From the NCBI GenBank assembly GCA_025765615.1, contig JAIVFJ010000026.1, positions 248,001 through 312,000 on the forward strand: a stretch of DNA of 64,000 nt. The letters are read 5' to 3'. This document shows positions 44,566 through 55,755 of this stretch, one piece after another. The notes under the pieces are model-generated. The model was not told the DNA's origin. It did not search any database and saw only the letters and a list, made by a program, of their open reading frames with translations. The DNA is from Zopfochytrium polystomum (lineage: Eukaryota; Chytridiomycota; Chytridiomycetes; Chytridiales; Chytridiaceae). Position numbers and translations under genes: made by a program. Numbering within the stretch: the stretch's first letter is position 1; each line of letters begins with the position of its first letter.

Positions 44566-47395
44566 ATGCGGGTTTTTTCACTCTTCCAAAGCAGCCGCAG
44601 AGTCCTTGCAATCTCTTCCTCCTCCTCCTCCTCCTCCTATTCGTGCCGCACACTCTCCCTTCGCCACAGCTGCTCACTCATCACTGCCCAACGCGTAGCT
44701 GCCTTCCAGAGCCGCCGCCGCCGCCGCCCTTGTGTTTCGCGTAAGTATTCGCTCCTTCATCCAGGGACTAGCTCCTCCCTTGCCGCTGAGTCTCTAACCC
44801 CCATCCTCCCATCAACTCCCAATTTCACCTCGACCAGAACGAATTAGCGCTTCGCGTTTTGCTACCTCCACCAAGACACTTCCAGAGACCCAGCTTCCAT
44901 CCCGTAGTGATCACATCATGGCTGCTCAACCAGGAGTTGATCTGAGCGGATACCGCTCAACTCTGTTCCTGACCTTTTCGCCAAAGTCCCTTCCTTACGC
45001 GGAGCTTGCCGCGTTCAACTTGGCAGAGGTTGGAACCGCTGCCTCAATCAAACTCGGCTTGCACCGCGACCTTCATTCCTCCGTTGTCTCGCTTACTGTC
45101 CCTGCTGGACCTCATACAACCGAGCGATTCACCCTCGAAGGCAAGGCCAGCATCTCCCGTTTCATTGCCCGTATATTCCCAGGAGCCGGTGGTCTCTACA
45201 CATCCCTTTCACTGGAGAAGCAGGCATTGGTCGACGAGTTCCTGGATCTCGCTCGAGCCGTTGTAGCCGGCACCGTGAAACCTGTCGAAGTCCTCAACCG
45301 CATCAAGGCAGGCTCGCCGGTCCTGTCCAAGAAGCCCTCTTCTAAGAACTTAACTCTTGCCGACCTTGTTGCATGGGACGTCGCTCGCCAACATCCCGAT
45401 CTTGTTCCTGACGCTGACCGTTGGGCCGCAGGCGTGCAGTCCGTCCCAGAGGTCAAGCAGGCGTTTGAACAGATTCGCAAAACACTCGTGAAAACCCACC
45501 TTCTTGACGAGTACCGTTTCGCTATCACCAACGAGCTCGCCCGAGTTACCTGTGTGGCGACAGACACAATCTTCCCGCTCGTGGAGAACAAGTGGCCAAA
45601 AGACGCGTCTGGATGTGACTTTATCCTCGCCGCACCTCGTCTCCGCTTGCCGGGCGCGCCGGCCGAAGTCGCAAAGGATGTGGCGTCAAAGTTTAAGAAG
45701 GACGACAGCCTTGCCGAAGTCAAGGCAGACGGTGTTTTCATCAAATTCTTCGTGAACTGGCCTTCGTTCCGTAACAAGCTCATCCCAAAGGTTTTGGAGC
45801 TGGGTGAGGAGTACGGTACCAACGCTTCCGGCTTTGGAAAGCTGGCCATCGTCGAATTCAGTAGCCCAAACATTGCAAAGCCGTTCCATGTTGGTCACAT
45901 TCGTAGTACTATCATCGGAAACTTTATCCAAAACACACTTCAAGCAAACGGCTGGAATACCACCTCCATCAATTACCTTGGTGACTGGGGCAAGCAGTAC
46001 GGTGAGCTAAACAGTGGCAATTGATTATCAAGAACTCCTCTGACTGCCTGATTCTTGCTCGTAGGTTTGCTTGCCATCGGATTTGCTCGCCACGGAAGTG
46101 AAGAGAAGCTCGTCGCTGATCCCATTCGTCACCTGTATGATGTGTACGTCCAGATTAACGCAAGTATTTTGGCCTTATTCTATTGAGACAATTTGAATTA
46201 TAACTGTATTTACATTTCAGCGCGAGGCAGAAGTAGAAGAAACAATCCATGACGAAGCCCGCGCATATTTCAAGAAAATGGAGGAAGGTTTGTGATTATC
46301 AGTGTCAATCCTTATTTGATCTGACAAACTTCTGTGTGTGCAGGAGACACGGAGTCCCTCGGATTGTGGCAGCGCTTCCGAGACTTGAGTATTATCAAGT
46401 ATCGCGAGATTTATGGCCGTTTCCATGTTCACTTTGATGAGTACTCCGGCGAATCTCGATACTCTGCGTTGCAAATGCGTGGGGTCGTTGACAAACTCGA
46501 GGAGATGGGACTTCTTTCCGACATGGAGGGCTCCCGGGCAGTCGACCTGAAGGAGTACAAGCTCGGCATGGCTGTGATTGAGAAGCGTGGCGCAGGAGGC
46601 ATGCTTTACATCTCGCGTGACGTTGCTGCAGCCATCCATCGCCAGAAAGAGTACAAATTTGACAACATGTACTACGTCGTCGGCAGTCAGCAGGAACACC
46701 ACTTCAAGCAGCTTTTCAAAGTTTTGGAGCTCATGGGCATGCCGTGGGCGGAGCGTTGCGAGCACATCTCCTTCGGTATGATCAAGACGAAGGACGGCAA
46801 CATGAGCTCGCGCAAAGGAACGGTCGTGTTCCTGGAGGACATTCTCAACCAGGTCCAGGAGTCCATGCTCGAGGTCATGAAGAAGAACGAAGTCAAGTTC
46901 CGTCAAATCCAAGAACCAAACCAAGTGGCAGATCTGGTCGGCCTGACCGCAGTCATGATTCAGGACATGAGCTCTCGTCGCGTGAAGGACTACGAACTTG
47001 ACTGGGATCGCATGTTGGCTTTCGAAGGCGATACGGGACCATACCTTCAGTACGCCCACGCTCGCCTCCGTTCGATCGAACGTACCGTCAACCTCGACGT
47101 TGGTCCAGATGTAGACCTAACGGTGCTGACCGAGCCGTCCGCGGTTGCACTTTTGGACGTCATGGCCATGTACCCGGACGTTGTCCGCGACGTGGCAATC
47201 TCCCTCGAGCCTTGCAATACTGTGAGCTTTGCATTCCGTCTCGCGCACGTTGTCATGGTGGCGCTCGAAAACCTGTACGTGCTGAACCAGCCGCCCGAAA
47301 TCGCCCGCGCGCGTTTCGCCATGTTTAAGGCGGCCCGTATCACGCTCGGAAATGCGCTCCGCAGTCTTGGTGTCTTGCCGTTGGAACGCATGTGA
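44566..47395 (+). CDS. Arginyl-tRNA synthetase, mitochondrial and cytosolic forms
   Basis: Class I synthetase charging tRNA-Arg. Exons 44566-44740, 44838-46001, 46065-46159, 46221-46287 and 46344-47395 give 850 aa. Starting at the in-frame ATG 44918 (MAAQPGV) in exon 2 gives a 765-aa form. Exon 1 encodes a classic mitochondrial presequence: MRVFSLFQSSRRVLAISSSS, then R/S/A-rich with an RRRRR run and no acidic residue. The body has a region of about 190 residues before the catalytic fold that resembles a GST C-terminal domain (LVDEFLDLARAVVAGTV, then NLTLADLVAWDVARQHPDL). Next come the HIGH-type FHVGHIRSTIIGNF, LGDWGKQYG, RKGTVVFLEDIL after KTKDGNMSS (KMSKS equivalent) and the anticodon-binding C-terminus ending LGVLPLERM. 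Intron 3 (46160-46220) starts with GC (GCAAGT), which is needed for frame. Dual targeting is inferred from the two starts. Confidence 0.95.
44918..44920 (+). promoter_or_regulatory. Internal ATG for the predicted cytosolic ArgRS
   Basis: ATG in context catcATGgct, in frame with both the presequence exon and the enzyme. Initiation here, or from a transcript starting inside intron 1 or exon 2, would give a form without the presequence. Confidence 0.55.
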
Positions 47396-48291
47396 AGAGA
47401 ACGGGAGGGATGGAAAGAGAGAGGGCACAAACTTCTTATTACACCCAGAATTGGGGGGTTTGAATGTTCTTTGTATTTTTTGTTGTGTAACGTGTTCTTC
47501 ATTTGTGAGCGTTTCAGATCAACAATGTTCCTCCTCTGTCCCTTAAGATGAATCCGACATTGGCTTTAGTGGAAGCCACTCGATTTCTTCCATACCCAGT
47601 GCGCACCGCTTTTCTCACTTAGAATACCATCAAGCGGCAGTAAGATAAACCGTTATTCTGGCTCCGCTTTTAAGTTGCCTGGAAAAAAAAGGGACTTTTT
47701 CTAAGTCCGCCAGCAACATCCGACTGCAACCATAACGTTTACAACGAAGTCGCTGTCGCTCGCCAGGAACGAGACGCCGAACCTTCATGACACTAAACTC
47801 ATTTGCATCTAATTGAATACAGCCGCAGCCTATCCAAGCTCCTCTTCTTCGACGAAGTGACGGCCTCGAGCCGACCTTCTGCAACAGTTGCTGTGCCTCG
47901 ACTTCTGATTGGCAAGTGTTTGAAGCGTCGTCCAATATTTACCGTAGTTGCCTTTCCGTGTGCCTGGTCGCACTAAGAAATTAGCAGTCGACACACAAGA
48001 TCAGACACAGGATCAACCCTGTTTCGGTGAGCCTGTTACCATTTCCCTCCTCGATCCTCCCACAGATTCGCTCTGGTACGGCCGCGTGCCGTCAGGCAAT
48101 TGCAGTTTCCTGCAGCCTCCATTGCCATTTAGCATCACAACGTTTCATTTCCCCCTCCGATACCACCGTTCGCACATATGCTGTTCCGCACTTTCTCTGA
48201 CTGGTAGTGCAAAACGCTGCAACAGGCTGAACCCAACTCGTCGACGGCGGCTCCCCACCGATTCTCCGCCCCGTTTTTGCGGTCAGCCGTC
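47396..48291. other. Intergenic region, no gene seen
   Basis: About 900 nt between the ArgRS stop and the HEAT-repeat gene start. It would contain the ArgRS 3' UTR and the downstream promoter. No open frame or RNA gene could be supported. Confidence 0.45.
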
Positions 48292-51200
48292 ATGCCACTG
48301 TCGCTTGGCCAAGCCCTGGCGGAGCTACTCGCGACACCGGAGACAGAGCTTCGCAGTGCCTGCGAAGACGTGCTCGGCGGTGCAAAAGGTAAACTAATGT
48401 CACGGTTTGCACGGGCTAATGATCTCGTCCTCCTTTAAGGATTACAGCGCCACCACGCTGCACTAAAACGCTTGGACGAGGAAATTGAAAGACGAAGCAC
48501 CAAGGGTTTCATGGAAATCCTCAACCCGCTGATAGATAAGGTTTGCTGACGGCTCTGGCAGCAATATCATTGACATACAGGCAAGATTTTGAGAACAGAG
48601 GCCGCCATGCGCAGCAGATCCCTCATTCTCACCTCATTCCTTTTGCGAAGCGCGAACGGTCCCATTGTCGCAAAGGCGTTGATCACACTGCTTGAAGCCC
48701 AGGACAAGAGGACAAAGCTGGCAGTGGTTTTGCTCCTCGAATTTTTCACCAGCGAGATGAAGTTGTTCGTGTCGAAGCTCCAGAGAGGTGGATGGTCGCC
48801 AGACAAGGAAGAGCCGGGACGGTCCAAACCGTGGGTGCTCTTGACGCTGTTTTGGGACGGACTCGTCAGGATTTTGCGACAGGATGGCGTTTTTGACGAC
48901 AAGCAGTCTGCACGAGTGGAGACCAGGTTGACAACACTTACTGTGCATGTTGCCATGGAAGTGCTGCTTCTTTGGTGCGACGCAGGGTCTGGAAATTCGT
49001 GTATGGGAAAAGCTATTTCTTCTTTGGATGCTGGTGACACGGAGGAGTATGAAACAAGTGACAGCTTTGTGATCACTCCTGAGATGATAGTGGATCTTCT
49101 GGAAACTCTAAAATTGGTATGGATTTTTGGTTGCCCTTTATCATGATCGCATATACTGAGGCAACTTTTGACAGTACAGGGCAAACAGTCCTTTGTTCTG
49201 CTCCACTGTGGATTCAGCGAAGGCTTTTGTGGAATCATCACAGATACCAATACCCATGTTTAAAAATATGATAAAGTCTCTTGTCCGAGGTGCCCATCCA
49301 TCAGTTGGGCTCATGGCTCTGGCAAATTTTACGAGCCTCTTGCACAAGATTCTATCGCCATCCTCTGTAAGTTTCAACTGTTTGAACTCAAATCAAATGC
49401 TTAAATGTTGTTTCTCTTTACAATGGAAGGATGATGCTTCTGGAGGCTACTTTAAGTTACTGGGTGCAGCTTTTGCTGTTGGGCAGCGAAGCAAGGAAGA
49501 CATTGATGACATTTTGTCAAGCAACCCCGAGCTGGAGAAGGCAGTACTCCAACTGGCTTCTTTGCTGGTAGGCGAATGCACCAAAGTTTTACTTTAACAA
49601 GTTTGGTATGCTTTCCCCTCAAGTCTACAAGCCAAACCCCAGAAGTTGCAAAGCTTGCACTTGCGATCCTTGGAACTGCAATAACAGTGGTTCGTTCAGA
49701 TACAGCAAAACTAATAGTGGATCCTATATTGGCTTTGCTGGATGAAGATGGAGTATCCAATTATGAGAACTCTCCCCTGGTCGCAGCTGCAGCTGTTTTA
49801 CTGGAGGTTGCAAGTCGAGATCCTGAGGGAACGATTGTCCCCATTATCTCACGGATTGGGTCTGATAAAGCTCACAGGAGGAAGAATGCCCTTTTCCTGC
49901 TCCTTGAAATGTTTCGGTTGAGGGGCTGGGACCAGGTTAAAGACAGCAACGTGGCCCATAAGTTGCAACACATGCTTGCAAGCAGGCTGATTTGTCTCAT
50001 TGACTGATGAAGACATTGTCATTCGAAAACACACAGCCCAGCTTTTCCAATTCACAGGTTGGGGTTCTGTTAATTTGAGGTTTGAATTAAGCAACAATCT
50101 CAAGACCCTTCTGCATCAATACCTCAGCTCTCCTTCTTTTTGGATAATAGGAGTGACCGAATTCGCTCATCAGCTGAACTGTCTCTTGTCTCAGCATTAA
50201 GGGGAGCGCAGATGGCTGAGCCAGGAATTGTTATACTTATGGACCACGCTTTGTGAGTGTCAGCTCACCACCCATTCAATTGCTGAAGTTGGTTCCAGGT
50301 CAATGAGTATGGGTGTTGCACCAACCAAACCACCAAAGCTCCCCTCTGATATTGGCAAAAACTTTTCAGCCTCGAGTCATTCAACCACAGGTTTGTGAAG
50401 GTTGCTTTGATTACGCTTTTTTTTTTTTCACTTAAACATCAATTTTGATTGCTTGACTTCTTGGAAATCACGCAACAACAGATTCAGAACGCTTCCTGCG
50501 AGTTGCTGCAATTTGGGCAGAGTCTGTTGATCCACTGGAATGGCCATCACTAATTCCGCAAGTCCTCCGTAAAGTGTATTCCTTCCCAGAAACAGCTGTC
50601 TATGTCAAGTTTGTGGGAAAGCTTGCCCAGTATTGGGAGACCAACAAGGCTGCCATTGCAGGATTATCCACCCTTGCAGAAATCATGGGTAACCAGCCAA
50701 CCATTGCAGATTATAGTGACGTTGGAGATGATGACTTGAGGAACCTGCTTTTATGTCGCTTGAGTCCCCTCTTAATGCTGAAGGTGAGTGAAATCTTATC
50801 CTGTTCTCAATCTCGTGGATAATGAACTCGCCTTAATTGTGCAGATGATGCCACTCAAAACCTTGGCACAAATGCAAACTTCAGTAAAGCTTCTCCCAAA
50901 CAGCATAGTTGAGGCGACAGAGTTGACAGATCCCTCAGATTACATAGTGCCTGAGTTAATAAATCGGTGCGTGCATCTGGTTGCTCTACTTGTAGTCAAA
51001 TAATTGGTGTAAAATCAGTATAGAGAACTCAAATGAGTTTGATCAAGTGAGAAAGCTGGCATGTGAAGTTCTAGGTCGTCTTGCAACATCTATCTCTCCT
51101 ATTATTGTCCAAGGGCTTGGACAATCATTGCAAAACAGAAACTATGACAATGCTAGATCGTATATATACTCTTGTTGCTGCTTCATAGCTGCTCATGGTC

Positions 51201-52216
51201 CTGACTCAGCTCAGTCTTTATCAGAATGGTTTCTGCCAGTTCTTGATCTCTTTCTACTTTCCCTTGATGGTAATTCTATGGCTTGCGTTCTAAACTGGTT
51301 TTAAAAGGCTTTTTCAGGGGAGCCTAAATTGGAAGCTGTCCTGCGAGGTTTCCTGGATCTCTGCTCATTGTGTCTAGCCATCTCTGCCCGAACTGGAGCA
51401 CTGGCTGGAACAGCAAAGACAAAGCCTCTGATTGAAACTATTCCAATGGAAGGCCCTTCAGATGTCCCACAGCCTCCTCACAACACAAGCAAGACAAACT
51501 TGGAGCAATTTGTGCTGCTGGTTTTGTCCTTGCTTGATCCTGCCAGTGAGGATTGGGCTGCAACCAAGTTGATTTTTCCAGCTGAAAACAATCAGCGAAA
51601 ATATTCTGTCGTTGAAAAACGCTATGCTATCTCAACATCAATGGCAAACATTCTAACAATGACAGTCAGACGAATGACTGAATCCATGAAAGATGCTTCA
51701 GTTCCTTCAGAAGAGCAGTCTATATTTCGCAAGTCCCTGTCCTGGATTGGAGAAATATTTGGTGCCAGACTGGCCTTTGTTGTGAATAAGTGCTGCATGG
51801 ACCAAAGCAAAGACAGTGCCATTCCTACTGCTGCGTGCTTGCAGGTGACATGTCTTTCAACGCTTCCAAAACTGACAATCCTTTGACTAGGCACTTTTCA
51901 ACCTCATGTATGAGCTGAAAGAAGAGAGCTCAGACGTCCTTGATTGCATTGACATCAGCTTGAAGGCCCTTCTTCACGGAGAAGCAGCGGTTTGTTCAAA
52001 ATATTGCTGAATAATTCTTACTGTTCTACCACTTGCATGCAGGTCAGATTGGAAGCGCTCAAGCTGCTTGGTGCATGTGTCTCTGCTCAAAGTGTTCGTG
52101 AAAAAGCAGGGCCTCTGAAAATGCTTCAGGTCCAGCGCGCAGTCCAAGGAGTTGTCAACTTGGAGGCGGATAATGGAGTACAAGCAATAGCACAGCGGCT
52201 GGCTGAATCATTGTAG
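48292..52216 (+). CDS. HEAT/ARM-repeat protein of unknown function
   Basis: A many-exon gene from ATG 48292 (MPLSLGQALAELLATPETEL) to the stop at 52216, roughly 1,000 aa. Early exons are 48292-48388, 48440-48540 and from 48586. The whole length reads as paired amphipathic helices of HEAT/ARM type, for example AKALITLLEAQDKRTKLAVV, VAKLALAILGTAITVVRSDT, VRKLACEVLGRLATSISPII and VRLEALKLLGACVSAQSVRE. Other conserved-looking blocks are WPSLIPQVLRKVYSFPETAV and MMPLKTLAQMQTSVKLLPNS. There are no transmembrane segments, signal peptide or catalytic motifs. HEAT proteins of this size are usually scaffolds or transport and assembly factors; I could not assign a subfamily (FOCAD and ECM29 were considered and not supported). 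The coding DNA is more AT-rich than the ArgRS and TIM23 genes beside it. Confidence 0.8.
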
Positions 52217-52479
52217 TGCCTGGAAAAATAGTCTCCAGCACATCCCTCTGCCCTGACACAGACTGGGATGGACAGAGGGATTAGTGTTGATTGGCATTTT
52301 ATGCTATGTCCAAAGTGGTATTTATAGAATAAATGTTCTCAATGCATCAAATGTTTACTGTGATTGCCTCTGCACAGGACAGTAAGTAAAAAGGACGGAT
52401 TTCCCCTTTCCTGACTGCTTAGCTTTGCCACATCCACATTGGAGGTATTTTAAATGATATGTCTGCATCCTCTTCGTAA

Positions 52480-53450
52480 AAGTGGATATGTCACATATCT
52501 GCATTTCTGACTACACACTCAATTAAACGCTTCATCCAGACCCACTCTGTGTCGTGAAGCAGATCTGCCATCTTACCCTTTTCCAACCTTGTCTGCAACC
52601 ACCAGAGCAGATTGCAGATATCCACAACAGGCTCCACAGAAATATTTTTGTTGCAGGACATCACAAACATCATGAATTAAGCTCGGTTTTTGCCAGTTTC
52701 AACCAAAACAATTTGGAGGCACTTTCACCAGCTTGGAATTCACAGCCATATTTCGAAGAAGAGGCCTTTCTTGTTTCTGAAGCATGAAGCTAGGTGCCTG
52801 CCATTTGCTTGCAAGCACAAGGATTGGACTGTCAACACAAGGATTGAACCGTCAAGGATTGGGCCAAAGTAATTTGGACAGATGAGCCAACTTTCAAAAC
52901 AGGGAAGCAGAGCTAGGTCGACGTATGAAGGAGAGCTGGAGAAAGCATGATGAATGAGTGCTTGCAAGGCTCATGCAAGAGTGGTCGTAAATCCTTCTCT
53001 ATTAAGGGCTGTTTCATGGGTTCAAACGCAGGATGCTTTTTGTTCATTGACCGCTGCCTCAACTCAACCAAGTATATTGACATTCGTGAAGTGGAGTTTG
53101 AGGGTTTTTATGAACTGTATGGATAGGAAAATGGACTCTCAAAAGAATATGACTGTCTGGAATCCCAGCTTGGAAAAATAGGTCTCAAACACATGGACCA
53201 GAATTTCTCATTTGTTTCAACATTTTATTGAAAGAATCAAGGCTGTTATCAAAAACTAAGGGGTATCCACAAGGTATTGAGGCAGTTGCTCTGTGGACAC
53301 ATTTTACTTTGCTTGTGTCTTTTTTGGATGTGTGAATAAAGGGGTTTGAGCCAACACCATTTTTTTGATTTTGTCTAAGTGTATTAAGACTTTTGTCCCC
53401 TGGCTGTGCAGTCAATTTTCTGCCTGCACTACTTCTCAAGTCACTCATTA
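52480..53450 (+). pseudogene. Decayed Tc1/mariner transposase
   Basis: A relic of a Tc1/mariner-type DDE transposase. The frame at 52690-52872 encodes STKTIWRHFHQLGIHSHISK followed by KRPFLFLKHEARCLPFACKH and KDWT, the typical end of the helix-turn-helix region and start of the catalytic domain. After a frame break, 52850-52900 reads DWAKVIWTDEPTFKTGKQS, the first-aspartate block (usual form VIWTDE). Stops and frameshifts interrupt everything after it, and the remaining acidic residues cannot be placed, so the copy is inactive. Terminal inverted repeats were not identified and the ends given are approximate. An unrelated open frame on the minus strand at 52491-52673 overlaps the 5' part. Confidence 0.75.
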
Positions 53451-55755
53451 CAACAGCAAATGTGACTGATGCATTTCACAGAAATGCTCCTTGCATTTGC
53501 TGTAGTAAATGAAGTAATAGGGATGGTCATACTCTTCCTGCAGGGCAGCCAACAACAGTTGTGGTCCAAAGATACACGCAATCCTACTCTCAAAAAGCTC
53601 AGGAGCTGTGTGGGATCATGACCTTATGGCTGCCATAAACATGTACTGAATTGTACAATATTTGATGTGTTGTGCCAGGGAGAACCCTTGGGAGGCAAAC
53701 CGTGTGCGAAAAAATATTTTGAATTAGGAAAAGACGGTCATCGGTGCCATGGATTACCGCGACCACGTGCGATTTTGTCTGTTCCCGAGCGCGTTGGGTA
53801 GTTTATTGAGACGGTGAGAAACCTCACCGGCGCTGCGGCATCCCACCCGTTCAAATTCGACCAGTGCGGGACTCTTGGCTTTACGTGATGGTGATTATGG
53901 CAAGGGCCCCAATGTTTTTCGAAGGCTTCACTTTTGACTGCAGCAAGGGAAATCCGAGCGACACAATAAGTTTGAACATGTTGGAGAATCGGCGGAGGTA
54001 AAGGGATAAGTCCCGTTTGGGACGAAAAAAGGAGCTATGGGTGATAGATCATATCATCGCTAGTGTTTTGTATTGCCGGCAGCGAACAATAAAAGAATCA
54101 TGAGAACAAAAAAAAACCAAAAAAAAAAAAAAACACAGCAACAGCCACCACGAGAGGAACAACGAACAGTGGAGAGCTTTTGGGGATCCATTGGGATATA
54201 CTGCGGTAAGCCTCAATGCAACACTTTTTTGCGCGCCGAAACGCGTTTTGACCCCTCCACTCTCCCCGACTTCCCATGACACCCCAAGCGATTAACCGCG
54301 CAAGTAGGAACACGCATCCACAGCATACTCCAGGCAGTTTTAAGCGCTCTAGAACCAAGGAGTATCCTCGTACTGGGTCGAAGTCCACGTGGTGGTACGG
54401 AAGAAAGGAAATACAAAAAGGGGAAAATGGTGAATATACAGAAATGGGCAGAAGAAGCGAATGGAACAGAAACAAGGAAGGATTGATGGGCATCGAAAGA
54501 GAGCGGGACCGATCGTCGGCCACGGGAGCGGAATTTCGAGAAGTGTGTTGCACGACCAAAGCGCAGTGCTAGCGGTGGATCTTTGGATGACTGGTCTTGA
54601 CGGCGGGAGGGAGGGGTCGTAGGGGCGAAGGGGGGTTGTGGTGAGCTTGGATTGAAACATTTGAAAGACGACGGCACTCTACTATTAAGCGTGACAGATC
54701 TTGCGGTACTCTGGATAGTCTTACACGGCAGCGATCGAAGATGTCGGAATGAAGCCGGACGCGTGTTGGAAGAGCTTTTGACTTCTTGAGGTTCGGCTCG
54801 TGCGAAGATAGTGCGGGATGTGCAGCTTGCTCAAGAGCCAGGCATTGCTTGTATGTCAAGCGGTGGACGACATCGGTGTGGGTTTCTCTTTCGTGGCTCT
54901 TGCATACGCCATCATTGCTCCCGCGATCCACGAATCAATTCCCGTCTTGGCGCATGAACCGCACCCGAACGTTGTTGTTCTCGGTCTGTTCCCGAAGCGC
55001 AGGACAAAGAGCTTCCAGGAGACAGAGCACGAAGACGTCGGGTTTTGTCTTTCGTGACTCGTCAATGCTCCCGCAACATTCAACCGACCAATCAATTCCC
55101 GTCTTCGGAGCTTGAACAACACCCGAACGATTTTCTTCTTTTTCGTGGGCAAATCCTCGGGTTCTAGAGCGTGAAACGCGCCTAGAGTATGCCATAGATG
55201 CGTCCCTATTTTGCGCGGCTTAATCGTTTGGGTGCTTGGCAAATCAAGAGAGCGCGCAACCAAATGCGTTGGGCGCTTTCCCATTGGAACCCCCCCACGG
55301 CTCTGCTGTTTGTTGTTTCACTCGTGGCGGCCGTTGCGGTGGATTTTTCCCCCTTCTTCGAGTCAGTTACTTTTTGTTTCTGATTCGTTCTTTGCGTGCG
55401 GTATGATGCTTCGTGGATGTTCTGCGGGAAGAATACATAACAGTTGCTTGCCATGGTCTGTGTTTGAGATGGCTTGGTAATTGGTGCCCTTCGATTTGGC
55501 TTATTCTGCTGTGCACTGAGATTGCTTTTGGACAACGAAGACGAGAAAAGGCGGCGGGCGTGGCCCTTACGATTGGGACAACCAGAAAAGAAACAGACGT
55601 TTCAAACTCCACCGCGGCGCCGTGGCTGACCAGCCCCCATTCTCAGGTTTGCATCGGAACCCACACGAACGAAATAGTTCGACTTTTCATGCTGCCCAAG
55701 TTTTTTTGAAACACCAGAATTTGGTCAGGTTTCAGAAGACAGGAGCACGAAGCTA
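53451..55755. other. Intergenic region with an imperfect tandem duplication
   Basis: 2.3 kb with no gene I can support. It includes an A-run at about 54108-54134. Several long open frames on both strands lack family similarity, periodic codon character or splice support. Confidence 0.45.
54880..55150. repeat. Imperfect tandem duplication, period about 160 bp
   Basis: Copy A (54880-54988) and copy B (55040-55150) share blocks in the same order: a TTTCGTG.CTC block, AATGCTCCCGC/ATTGCTCCCGC, AATCAATTCCCGTCTT, then ACCCGAACG followed by a T-rich stretch. Small indels and substitutions separate the copies, so the duplication is old. Confidence 0.7.

Noticed and set aside
54098..54677. Minus-strand frames of 153-154 codons
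   Set aside because: F/S/P-rich translations of low-complexity DNA, including an A-run; no family similarity.
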